Under the pieces are notes generated by a model, which did no database searches, had not been told where the DNA came from, and was given only the letters and a program-made list of their open reading frames with translations. 64,000 bases of DNA from Limnanthes douglasii subsp. nivea (lineage: Eukaryota > Streptophyta > Magnoliopsida > Brassicales > Limnanthaceae), in assembly GCA_036936605.1 (NCBI GenBank), contig JAUPFV010000005.1, positions 47,140,742-47,204,741 on the forward strand, given 5' to 3'. Shown here piece after piece: positions 55,081-64,000 of the stretch. The translations under genes were made by a program, and so were the position numbers. How positions within the stretch are numbered: position 1 is the first letter of the stretch; every line of letters begins with the position of its first letter.

Positions 55081-55659
55081 ATATTTGATGTAGACTCTGA
55101 GTATCTGGATTAAGATCCAAGTCAAAATTAGGTGAGGGTGATAACAGACAAAACCAAGACAATTTTTTGATTGATCAGCTTATTTGAATCATTAACTATT
55201 TTTGGAGCCTTCCATTTCATCAAGGAAGAGGCATGTTCACAATTTGGACACCCAATTGGATTGTGAAATGTCCACCTATCATTGTCAATCCTCATCCCCA
55301 TTTATAGTTTTTTATGAGGGTGACCTGAGGGACATTGTAGGGCCTCATGAAGATGCGGTGGTAATAAGAGCTTCAATTGGGGAAACGATATACGCTGAAT
55401 TTTGATTGATACAGGAAATTCGGCAAACATCATATTCTTAAGTTCCTACAAGCAAATGAGAAACCCTTCGGTTATACAATGTTCGAACAGAACCATTATA
55501 GGTTTCACAGGAAGTTCTGCATATGTGATCGGAGAGTTCAAAGAGGATGTATTGTTGGGCAGGGGGGCCTTTAAAAAATAGTGAGAGTGCTGTTTGTTGT
55601 GGTGGATTGCCCAACATCGTACAATGCAATTTTTGGGAGGTCTTAGCTTTCCAAAATGC

Positions 55660-56078
55660 ATGTTGTGTAGGGATGGCAATGGGCCGTCCGCAGGCCGGGT
55701 TCGGTTCGGCCCGCTTGAGCCCGCCTTTTTTACACTTGAACCCGAACCCGGTCCAACCCGCTCCCGGGCTCATATTTTCAAACCCGAGCCCGTCCGCTAA
55801 TGTCCGTCGGTCAACCCTGCCCGACCCGCGGACATTAATTTAAATATTTTTTAAATATTTTTCAATTTATTTTAAATATATTAATTTATTTTTTAAAAAT
55901 ATTATTTTTATTATATATAGAAATATTATTTATATATATATATATTATGATTTTCGGGCCGGAACGGGCCGGACAAATTTGAAACTCGAACCCGGCCCGT
56001 TCTAAGTTCGGGCCGAACAAAACCCGGCCGGGTCGGGTCGGGCCGGACACCACCCGAATTGCCACCCCTAATGTTGTG
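55660..56078. mobile_element. hAT-type MITE, 403 bp, perfect 8-bp TSD
   Basis: The element at 55668-56070 starts TAGGGATGGCAATGGGC and ends ATTGCCACCCCTA, a terminal inverted repeat. ATGTTGTG flanks it exactly on both sides (55660-55667 and 56071-56078). Both arms are GC-rich, with repeated GGGCC/CCCGACCCG words that make long inverted repeats, and the middle (55840-55950) is very AT-rich. No coding capacity. TSD size and TIR point to the hAT superfamily. Confidence 0.93.
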
Positions 56079-56219
56079 GCCTTTAAGATCTACCAATTCT
56101 TGAAATATGCTGTCCACAGACAAGTAGGTGTTGTCAGGAGCAGTCAAAACATAGCCAGGGAATGCTATGCAATAGCCATTGCCCCTAAAACTCCAGGGGC
56201 AGTCAGAGTTAACAAAGAT

Positions 56220-56228
56220 TAGCAACTA
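56220..56228 (+). promoter_or_regulatory. UAG-CAA-CUA: candidate stop-codon readthrough site, element 3
   Basis: The frame reads RVNKD-UAG-CAA-CUA-UUG and continues in frame into EPSGVENEIDDSREAP. It fits UAG-CAR-YYA exactly, at the same codon as in elements 1 and 2 although flanking codons have changed (NEE / NED / NKD before; QFE / QLL / QLL after). Confidence 0.6.
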
Positions 56229-56290
56229 TTGGAGCCTTCTGGTGTGGAGAATGAGATTGATGACTCCAGAGAGGCTCCCAATGTTATAAT

Positions 56291-57100
56291 ACTTATCAAA
56301 TAGGTTGAAACTCACTCCCTCGCAGAGGGCAAGAAAGTTAAGATTGGGTCCAAGCTAGCACCGGTTGTTATCCTTTTTAATGAATAATTAACATGTTTTT
56401 GCATGGTGTAACAGTGATGTTACCGGAGTACCAGTAGATATTATTTCACACAATTTGTCAATCTGGAGTGATATTGCACCAGTCGTAGAAAAAAAGAAGT
56501 CTTTTTATAAGGAAAAAGCAGATGTGATTTTCCAAGAAGTTGACCGGTTACCCAAGATAGGTTACATTAAAGAATGTCAGTATGCTTTGTGGACTGCCAA
56601 ACCAGTGTTAGTCAAGAACAATAATGGAAAGTGGCATATGTGCATTGATTTCACTGACCTCAATAGGGCATGCCCTAAGGATCTTTATCCAAGTCCTCAG
56701 ATAGATCAGTCAGTGGATTCTACAGCAGGAAACAAATTGTTGTCCTTTATGGATACTTTCTCATGGTACAACCAGATACACGTAGATCTGAAGGATCAAG
56801 ATCACACTACTTTCATTACAGACAGAGGTCTTCATTGTTATAAAGTGATGTCGTTTGGATTGAAAAATGTTGGGGCCACTTATCAGAGGCTGGTGAATAA
56901 ATAGTTTGCTAATCAAATGGGCAGGAACATGGAGGTCTACATAGATGATATGATGGTTACAAGCTTGGAGGAAGATTCACATATATCTGGCCTTCAAGAG
57001 ACATTCTCCAATTTAGAAGTTGTGAATTTAAAATTGAACTCTGAGAAGTGTGTATTTGGGTTCTGATCTGGAAAATTCTTAGGCTACATAATAAGTGAAA
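56291..57100 (+). pseudogene. Tat element 3 reverse transcriptase
   Basis: A 149-codon frame gives EVDRLPKIGYIKECQYALW, KPVLVKNNNGKWHMCIDFTD, LNRACPKDLYPSPQID, FMDTFSWYNQIHVDLKDQD (GY replaced by WY) and VMSFGLKNVGATYQRLVNK. After a stop the frame continues with YIDDMMVTSLEED (both catalytic Asp of YIDD present) and LNSEKCVFGF-stop. Confidence 0.85.
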
Positions 57101-58229
57101 AAGGAAAGCATCCTGATCCTGATCAACTTAATGCCTTACTAGCAATGGACCATACTCTGAATGTTAAAGAAGTTCAAAGGCTGACAAGACAATTGGCTGC
57201 GTTGAACAGATTTATCTCAAGATCATCAGACAAATGCGCTTCACTCTTCCAAGTGTTGAGAAATACTAAAGACTTTAATTGGTCTCCATAGTGTGACCAG
57301 GATTTTATTAAAATAAAGAAGCATTTATCCTCACCCAAAACTCTTTTCAAACCTGTTCGGGGGGAGAAGCTCTATGTGTATCTAGTTGTATCATAATATG
57401 CAATAAGTTTTGTGCTAGTGAGGGAGGTAAGCAATTACCCTCGTCCGGTGTATTATATTTGTACGAGCTGTTGGATGCTGAAAGAAGATACTTGAGATTG
57501 AAAAAATTGGCGTTGGCTTTAGTAATTGCAGCCATAAAAGTGGGACCCTACTTCCAAGCTCATTCTATTTTTGTTTGAACCTCTTTCCCTTTAAAAACGT
57601 TCTTCAGAAATCTGATGTATCAAGAAGAATGACCAAGTGGTCAGTAAAGCTGGGTGATTACGATATTGACTTTTCCACTCGAACAACGATTCAAGCCCAA
57701 TCAGTGACTAACTTCTTAGTATAATTTCATGCTGATAGATCTTCCGGGCATGAATCAGGAAATTGTTCTAAGAAGGAATAGGTAGTTAGAATTGATGGTG
57801 GGTCAAGTACCATGGGCTGTGGAGCTTGTATTTGCTTAACTTCTCCGTATGGTGACAAGATGTATCATGCCATATCTTTTAGGTTCAGAGCTTCCAACAA
57901 TGAGTCTGAATATGAAGCAGCCATAGTTGGTTTTAAGTTGGCTCTCTTATGTGGGGCTAAGAGAGTCCAGTTAATGAGTGATTCTCAGTTGCTCATTCAC
58001 CATGCTCAGGGGTAATCTGAAGCAAAGAAAGAACATTTGGTCAAGTACTTACTTATTTTGAAATAAGTTGCTGCAAACTATAAAAATATTTTCTATGAAC
58101 ACATTCATAGAACGGAAAACACTTTGGCTGACTCTTTGGCACTTATAGCTTATTTTGAATCCTACCCATGGATTCTTGTACAAGAATGTCCATCCGTACA
58201 AACAGATCGAGAAATAAGGTGAAGAAAAT
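57101..58229 (+). pseudogene. Tat element 3 dual RNase H region
   Basis: The first RNase H relic includes FNWSP-stop-CDQDFIKIKKHLSS and LRLKKLALALVIAA. MTKWSVKLGDYDIDF marks the connection. The second module has VRIDGGSSTMGCGACICLTS, ESEYEAAIVGFKLALLC, LMSDSQLLIHHAQ and RTENTLADSLALIAY. All four catalytic positions of the second RNase H are present. Several stops separate the parts. Confidence 0.85.
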
Positions 58230-59490
58230 ATGAACATAGTTGTTATTCAACCTAAATATTGGAGATATGCTCTTCTCCAATACATCTCCGATGGAGTTTT
58301 ACCTCCGGATAAAGTTGTGGCAAAAAAGATCAAGTACAAGGCTCGTAGTTTCTTAATACTAGAGGTTCTTTACAAAACGTTTTTCAGCATGCCTTTCCTA
58401 CGTTGTTTAGGGTTTGAAGAATCTCAAGTTGTATTATATGAATTACATGATAGGAAATGTTCTGCACACTGTGGCTATAAGGCCTTGACCCGAAGAGTCT
58501 TGTTACCAGGATACTACTGGCCAACCATAGTGGCAGATGCTAAAGAAATGGTAAAAATTGTGATCTTTGTAAAAAACATGGGAATGAAATTCTTGTGCCA
58601 GCAGTACCTATGGAGTCATATCTGAACCAGTACCCTTTGCCAGACGGGGTATGGATCTAGTTGGGCCTCTTCCTATGGCATTCAGTGGATGTAGAACGAT
58701 CATAGTTGATATTTACTATTTCTCTTACTGGATAGAGGCAGCTCTTTTGGCTGGAACCACTTCGAAGGCAGTTATTAAATTTATCTTATCTAACATATGT
58801 TGTAGGTTTGGGGTTCCCCAGAAGATTACTACAGAAAATGGGCCACAGTTTGATAATAAAGACATGGAAGCCTTTTGTACATCTTGAGGAATTCAACATT
58901 ATTTTTCTTCTCCTTTCCACCCTCAAGCAAATGGCCAGGCTGAGGTTGGAAATAGAACTATCTTATTCGGAGTAAAGAATAATTTGGAATAAGTTGTTGG
59001 AAAGTAGCCAAGTTATTTAAAAGAAGTATTGTGGGCCTATCGAACTACTCATCGGGTTGCCACACAAGAGTCTCATTTTGCTTTGGTATATGGGATGAAT
59101 GTAATTACTTCCATAAAAGCTATTTTACCATCACACAGAGTCCAAAACTATTCCGAGCAGGCTAATGATGTAGCATTTAGGAATCAGTTGGACTTGATAG
59201 AAGAGAAAAGGGTTAAAGCACATCTGAGAACAACACACTACCAAGGCTTGATGAGGAGAAAATCTGTTTCCAAAGTTAAAAGAAGTGATTTTCAAATAGG
59301 GGACAAAGTGTTAATAAAAGTCCTTTTACACATCAAGGAAAAGTAGTTTGGTAAGCTAGCTCCAAACTATGAAGGCCCTTCTGTGGTCTGTGAAAAGGTT
59401 AAACTAGGAACATACAGGCTCCAAGGAAAAGAAAGGAGAGCTCTAAAGCACCCATGAAATGTTAAGCATCTCAGGTTATACTTAGAATAG
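58230..59490 (+). pseudogene. Tat element 3 integrase (catalytic Asp2 is Glu)
   Basis: A 131-codon frame holds the zinc region (ELHDRKCSAHCGYKALTRRV, LLPGYYWPTIVADAKEMVK). The core frame has MDLVGPLPMAFSG, VDIYYFSYWIEA (first Asp displaced: DIYYF, canonical AIDYF) and ITTENGPQFDNKDMEAF, with Glu where the second catalytic Asp belongs. HPQANGQAEVGNRTI keeps the Glu. The C-terminal frame ends LKHP-stop-NVKHLRLYLE-stop, the natural end at 59490. Confidence 0.85.
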
Positions 59491-59540
59491 AACTCTTTTG
59501 TAAATATTTACTTTTAATTATCAATGTAAATATTAGGGTG

Positions 59541-59590
59541 CATACTCTTTCCTACCCTGGTGGCGCAGGGAGGTTTTAATAAGGTGTCCG
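59541..59590 (+). other. Conserved post-pol motif, element 3
   Basis: CCTACCCTGGTGGCGCAGGG then AGGTTTTAATAAGGTGTCC about 55 bp after the pol stop. It matches elements 1 (two tandem copies, - strand) and 2. Confidence 0.65.
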
Positions 59591-59952
59591 GGTTTTTCAA
59601 TAATATATGATGTCTTCTTCAAAAGTCTGGTGCAATTTTGTTTCAATTTAGATATTAAATGCTTATTCAACACCCCCAGCTCTCAAGTTTGCTTGATTTG
59701 ATCAGATATACTTAGCACTTGATCATATTTTATTAAACACATGTGGTCGGAGATGTTAGGTACTTCTGTTCAACATATCATAAATATTAGAGGCTATTTA
59801 AGCATTGGTCATAAAAGATTTAAACAAAATTTAAACAAAGAGGAAAGTGATAATTAGAATCTGATCGGACTCAAACCGATCACTGGTACAAAAAATGATT
59901 TGACCATCCACAAACTTTAGTCTTACAAAACAAAAAAGTACATAATAAAACC

Positions 59953-62736
59953 TTAGGGCTTGTTCTTTTTGGATTTTCATTCACCACCATCTTTTTTGGG
60001 GAATTTTGAGTTCAACATTTGAACTCCCATCCACTTCTTCATCATCATCAGAGTCTATCCCACTGGAGTAGTTATGCTTATCCCCATCAGCCATTGTATA
60101 GAAAGGGAGATCTGCATAGTCCACGTATTTCCACAAAACACCAAGGGTCCTTCTAGGAAAAGTCTCATGGAATAGTAGGACCATATTGGACTTGATTCTA
60201 TCATGCCTCTTCTCTAGAGAATCCATTATTCCATTAGCATACTTCTCTATGCCTGCAGGTATGGCTTGAGCTTGTTGGCGTTCCAAGGCCTCTTTCTCTT
60301 TGGTCTTCTATTGGACAGTATTCTCCAACTTAGCTTTGTCATCAGACAAAGTCTAGATAGTACCGTCCTTAGTTTTCAATTTCTCCTTCAAAGTTGTGAT
60401 ATCTTTTGAAGAATAAGTCTCCAGGTCGGAGTATTTGGTTTGAAGCTCTTTGTTGGTCGCTTCTGATTTGAGCAGTTTGGAAACTAAATCTTCTTTCTCC
60501 TTCTTCAATAACTCTATGCTTTTCTGAGCACTGAGAATATCATTTAACAAGTTTTGCTTGTATGTGGTTAGAGAATTGATGGTACTAGTTTGATCCCTTA
60601 CTTGTCTCTCCAGATCAAGCACTTGTCGGATATAGCCTAAGAGGGCATGGCTCAAAGTATCTTGCTCACCGGATATCGCATGAGTCTCACCATTATGAGT
60701 TACCACGTTGGAAGAGCTGGGAGGACGGTAAGGCCCCGCGAAGTCATCTTTTTATAAGTCATTGAAATAAATATTGATGTTTTGGAAGACATCAAGATCT
60801 ACCTCATGGTTACCATCACCAACAACCTGTTCAGAATGAAGATTGGTTAGAATTTCCTCCTGCAAGGTAGGATCGGTAGGAGCTGGAGGATGAACTTCAG
60901 GAGAACGAAACATTATCTCTGCTCCCGGAGTAACTTTTTTCTTTTTGGCACCTTTCTCATCATTGATGGCCTTACGCTTCTTACCATTCTTTGGATATCT
61001 GTAGGCCACTACTACTGCTTCTAGTAAAGCAGCATTAATACCTCTTTGGTTCTCTGAACCGGTCCCTTAGTAGTCGTTTGAGGTGGGTCTATTGTGGCCT
61101 TCTTCTTGTTCTATTTTTCATCTTACTTGGGGCTTTGACCTTGGAAGGCATGTAAAGTTTGGCATATTTTCCATATGTCCTACTTATAATTACATCTGCA
61201 GAGGGTGGGTAGTTAAATCTTCCCATGAGATGTCTCTTCTCCCTGTGGTATTCCACAGATGAGACCTCACAAAATCTCCCGATGTGAAACAGTTTTGAAA
61301 AAGATTGCCCCACTTCTCCAAGGCCCAAGCGTTCAGTTTGGCACAAGTATCCTGGCCTACCTCCAAATAATCCGAAAACTCCTTCGGAAGCACTGAAAAG
61401 AAGTATGAGTCAGTTCGGATTAAAAACTTAACACTTGAAAGATAAAATAAGAAGTAAAAGAAACTCACCAGTGCTCTTCCAACGACTGGTCAATTGGCTT
61501 GGGTTTGAGTCAGCCTTGATCTTCTTGCCATTCTCCCAAGCCCCACTAATAAATAAGAAATACGTCCTCCATGATTTTTCTGACTCCAAAAGATCGTCCA
61601 CTACCTTATAAGCATTCCCCATGTTGTAATGATAGAAGGGGATCTGATGGTTTTTACACAAGCTTGCCACAACAGAAAACTGTTCCATCGGTAGTGGAAT
61701 CTTAGACAGCTTGGATGTCATGATACATGCCAGTAAAGTATACCAAGTATTGGGGCTCAGTTGGCTAGGGCACAGCTTAATCAGATGGAAGTGTCTGACT
61801 ATCTTCGAATCCAAAGGAAATCGGAGTCCCCAGTTCAACATTTTTTTATAAACTACCATTTCATTTAGCTTGCAGTCCATTGAGGATTCTAGGGTGATCG
61901 AAATTCTTACTTTCACAGACTCTGGAGTTTCGCACTTAGTGTGAATCCGACCTAGCTTAGCAGTGTGTGTATACACATAGGCTATGTTTTGAAGGGACAA
62001 CAAATAGTTCACACTGACCTTCTTAAAGCATGGTCTCACTTTACACTGAAGACTCTCTGGAAGCGCATCTGGATGAGACATACCCACATCGGTCTTTCCC
62101 TTCCGATCTACAGTGGTATCTCATGTTTGACCGGAAGCCTCAAAAGGGGCTTCGTCTATATTGTCCTCGATAGTTTCTTTCATTACTGTGGAAGGTTGTT
62201 CGGATGGCTTTACAGATGGTTGTTCGGATGGATTTGCAGTTGGCAGTTCTGATAGTCTGGTTTCTGTTAGGGGTTGTTGCCCTGGTGGTTTAGCCTTTGG
62301 CACAGGTTTTATTGCCTTCGAACTAGAGGGCTTTGAAGATGTGGGGGTGGATTTTGAGTTGGATTGACGTGTGACTCGGTGTGGAGTTAACTTATCTGGA
62401 GATTTATCTGCGTCTGACCCCTATTGCAATGAAAGGCGAAGGCTTTCTTACACTGGATACAGCTTTCACCTTAGGTAAAGGATTTTTGGATTCCTGGACA
62501 GAAGACCCGGATGGAAGAGTTGAAAGGTTTGCTACAAATGGAAATTTCCTAACCTTGGAAGGTTTTGAAGAATGTGAGCCTTGATCTGTATTCAATTGTG
62601 GTTGATTACTTCTTTCGCCAGGTGAAACAGGGAGACTAGCAGCAATGTGTTCGTCTCTTGTAATTTTTTATGCTTTCTCTAACTCATATAAATTCAACCA
62701 ACCTCTTTTTACTAAGGTGTTTATGGATGTGAACAT
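59953..62736 (-). pseudogene. Antisense extra gene of Tat element 3, with intron
   Basis: The third copy of the convergent gene. The start at 62736 gives MFTSINTLVKRGWLNLYELE. The disordered part is shorter than in element 1. The central domain is open for 219 codons (61428-62087): HPDALPESLQCKVRPCFKKV, NWGLRFPLDSKIVRHFHLIK, LCPSQLSPNTWYTLLACIMT and MGNAYKVVDDLLESEKSWRT. Exon 2 carries TTGRRDISWEDLTTHP, a Lys-rich linker (KNGKKRKAINDEKGAKKKKV), a coiled coil open for 117 codons (60353-60706) and the C-terminal block IKSNMVLLFHETFPRRTLGV, VDYADLPFYTMADGDKHNYS. The original stop is inferred at 59953 by alignment with element 2. Several frameshifts and stops occur. Confidence 0.85.
61393..61468 (-). 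other. Intron in the antisense gene, element 3 (76 nt, phase 1)
   Basis: Donor GTGAGTTTC and acceptor CTTTTCAG on the - strand. Splicing joins SRWKST to VLPKEFSDYLEVG, the same junction as in element 1. Confidence 0.85.
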
Positions 62737-62825
62737 ATATGATTCAAGAACAAGTTTGAAAATGAAGTAAACTTTCTCTCACTAGGAATGTTTGTGATTT
62801 TTGAAAAAAATAAAACAGTAAGAAG

Positions 62826-62840
62826 GTTTATACATAACAG
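62826..62840 (-). promoter_or_regulatory. TATA-like box of the antisense gene, element 3
   Basis: TTATGTATAAAC on the - strand, about 95 bp upstream of the ATG at 62736, aligned with the TATA-like boxes of the other two copies. Confidence 0.45.
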
Positions 62841-63170
62841 TGAAAAACGACAGTTACCTAGGAGAAGGTAAATCGATTTTGAGCAATTATTAAAAGCTGC
62901 AAGTTGTGAAAGTTAAAGCTTATGTAACTTTCTAGCCTAGTGGGTACGAGAATCTAGGAGAAAAGGGTTGAGAGGTCGAACCAAAGCCTGACACGTGTCC
63001 CATGATTCAAGGAAAAATCTTAGAATTCTGAATTGAGAAATTAGTTCCACCAAAATTCGAACATGGTCACTTTTGAAAGAGAAATTTTACAGTTCGAACA
63101 AAACAACAGATCGGAGAATATTGGTGCCGATTTTTTAGAGTTAGCTATTCTAAAGATCCTTTGCAAGACC

Positions 63171-63182
63171 TAAAGGGGCTAC
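63171..63182 (+). other. Polypurine tract of Tat element 3
   Basis: TAAAGGGGCTAC directly before the 3' LTR. Confidence 0.85.
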
Positions 63183-63550
63183 TGATGAGTTTGGATATTT
63201 GAGTTATTATGTCTTGACTTAATCTGATGGGCGATTCGGTCCACACCATTATAATAAAAAATTTGAACAGGACAAATGTATTAAATGTTGACTAAGCTAG
63301 TGGCTCGTCACTTCAAACCAGATTACTAATGGGTCCTTAAACTTGACCCGACTTCATGATCCGACCCAATAAGCCCATGGGTCAGTACTTAAGTATAGAT
63401 ACCCCAACCACTTTCATTAATGAGAGTAATCAGAATTTATTACTAGTAGACAACTTAATCATCTCTCTACTCACCATTCTAAACATTAAATTCCACAAAA
63501 CATCTAAAACATTTTACGAGATCACCCTCAGATAGAAATACACCACACCA
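63183..63550 (+). repeat. Tat element 3, 3' LTR
   Basis: 368 bp, TGATGAGTTTGG to ACCACACCA. Partner of 53062-53428. The TATA box reads TATAGATA here (63394-63401). Confidence 0.92.
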
Positions 63551-63813
63551 ATCTCGATGTGCGACTCAAACCTCTTTTTAATGGTGTGCATTATTGTTAT
63601 GAGGGTGTTCGTAAAATTAGAATGATATGATGCATTAAAAATTTATGTTATCCTCGTTTTAACTGATCCATTTGTCCAAACCTAGTCAAACTCAGAAAGT
63701 AGTTTGGTAGAAGTTAAAAATCCAAACAGTCTTTGCCAACGGCCAAACCCATGTTCAATAAAACTGGTTGAATAAATCAAATTTCTTAGCCACTTATCAA
63801 ACTTGTAACTAGT

Positions 63814-63858
<45 letters not shown>

Positions 63859-64000
63859 CATGGTAATTTTTAAATAGCGTATGTGTACATCTTTATTTAA
63901 ATACTCATGTATTCATCACTAGGAACATATGTTTGATACTACAAAGTTGCAATGCATTATACCTTCATGAACTTATAGAACGTTTGAATATTTTGCAATG
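63551..64000. other. Flank with a (TA)n microsatellite
   Basis: No gene recognised. A TA repeat of about 28 bp lies at 63827-63854. Confidence 0.7.

Larger units (their letters stand above)
55081..56290 (+). pseudogene. Tat element 3 protease region, split by a MITE
   Basis: The linker and FESLTIFG-like segment are followed by the active site ILIDTGNSANIIFL, with the canonical Asp-Thr-Gly kept, unlike elements 1 and 2. Then RSNRTIVGFTGSS and DCPTSYNAIFGRS lead to SKMHVV, where the MITE (55668-56070) interrupts the codons of MHVVASTVHQ. Coding text resumes with FLKYAVHRQVGVVRSSQN and PGAVRVNKD before the UAG. Confidence 0.8.
53057..63555 (+). mobile_element. Tat element 3: Ty3/gypsy with both LTRs
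   Basis: It spans 53062-63550 (10.5 kb) and is flanked by near-identical 5-bp sequences ATATC (53057-53061) and ATCTC (63551-63555), probably the target duplication with one change. Order on +: 5' LTR, primer site, gag, protease (with a MITE inserted), RT, two RNases H, integrase. The antisense gene follows on -, then polypurine tract and 3' LTR. It keeps the N-terminal gag missing from element 1. Many stops and shifts make it inactive. Confidence 0.92.

Noticed and set aside
55547..55843. 98-codon frame across the MITE border
   Set aside because: It joins protease text of the retroelement with the GC-rich MITE arm. An accidental fusion frame.

Overview
This is plant nuclear DNA, almost certainly from a flowering plant and probably a eudicot. 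It is AT-rich, has no operons, and is built mostly of retrotransposons of plant-specific types: Ty3/gypsy elements of the Tat group with two RNase H domains, Ty1/copia, plant L1-type LINEs with an RNase H tail, TRIM-like miniature LTR elements, and hAT-type MITEs. The only recognisable host gene is a plant-type histone H2B, and it has lost both its start codon and one internal codon. I see no tRNA, rRNA, CRISPR or prokaryotic features.

Layout. 1-6.4 kb: a decayed L1-type LINE (+) with a tandemly repeated 3' region. 6.7-11.0 kb: a decayed Ty1/copia element (-) with both LTRs but no integrase core. 14.25-15.47 kb: a hAT-like element with a 7-bp target duplication and a TRIM relic inside. 16.2-17.0 kb: the histone H2B pseudogene (-). 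17.57-27.43 kb: Tat element 1, complete between two LTRs of about 413 bp with TSD AAGTA, pol on the - strand. 27.8-33.7 kb: a second LINE (+). 36.4-37.5 kb: a small LTR element (-). 37.5-38.45 kb: a gypsy relic (-) carrying a fragment of the DEAD-box translation factor eIF4A. 38.46-46.73 kb: Tat element 2 (pol on +, 5' end missing). 48.98-50.2 kb: a tandem TRIM array with three LTRs. 50.4-52.6 kb: minisatellite-like DNA. 53.06-63.55 kb: Tat element 3 (pol on +, both LTRs), with a 403-bp hAT MITE inside its protease.

The most interesting content is shared by the three Tat elements. Each has gag-pol on one strand and, between pol and the 3' LTR, a second gene of about 900-960 codons on the opposite strand, converging on pol. 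In all three this gene has its own TATA-like box, the same start (MFT.. then GWLNL.ELEKA), a phase-1 intron of 76-85 nt at one homologous position, a central domain resembling the 'putative gypsy type transposon' family, a coiled coil and a conserved C-terminal block. In the sense frame, all three carry UAG at the same codon between protease and RT, followed by CAR; elements 2 and 3 have the full UAG-CAR-YYA readthrough context. All three also lack the second catalytic Asp of the integrase DD35E triad (Tyr, Tyr, Glu). All copies carry disabling mutations, so these are fossils of a family and not active elements.

Coordinates of decayed domains are approximate and come from reading translations by eye; family assignments rest on motifs, not on database searches.
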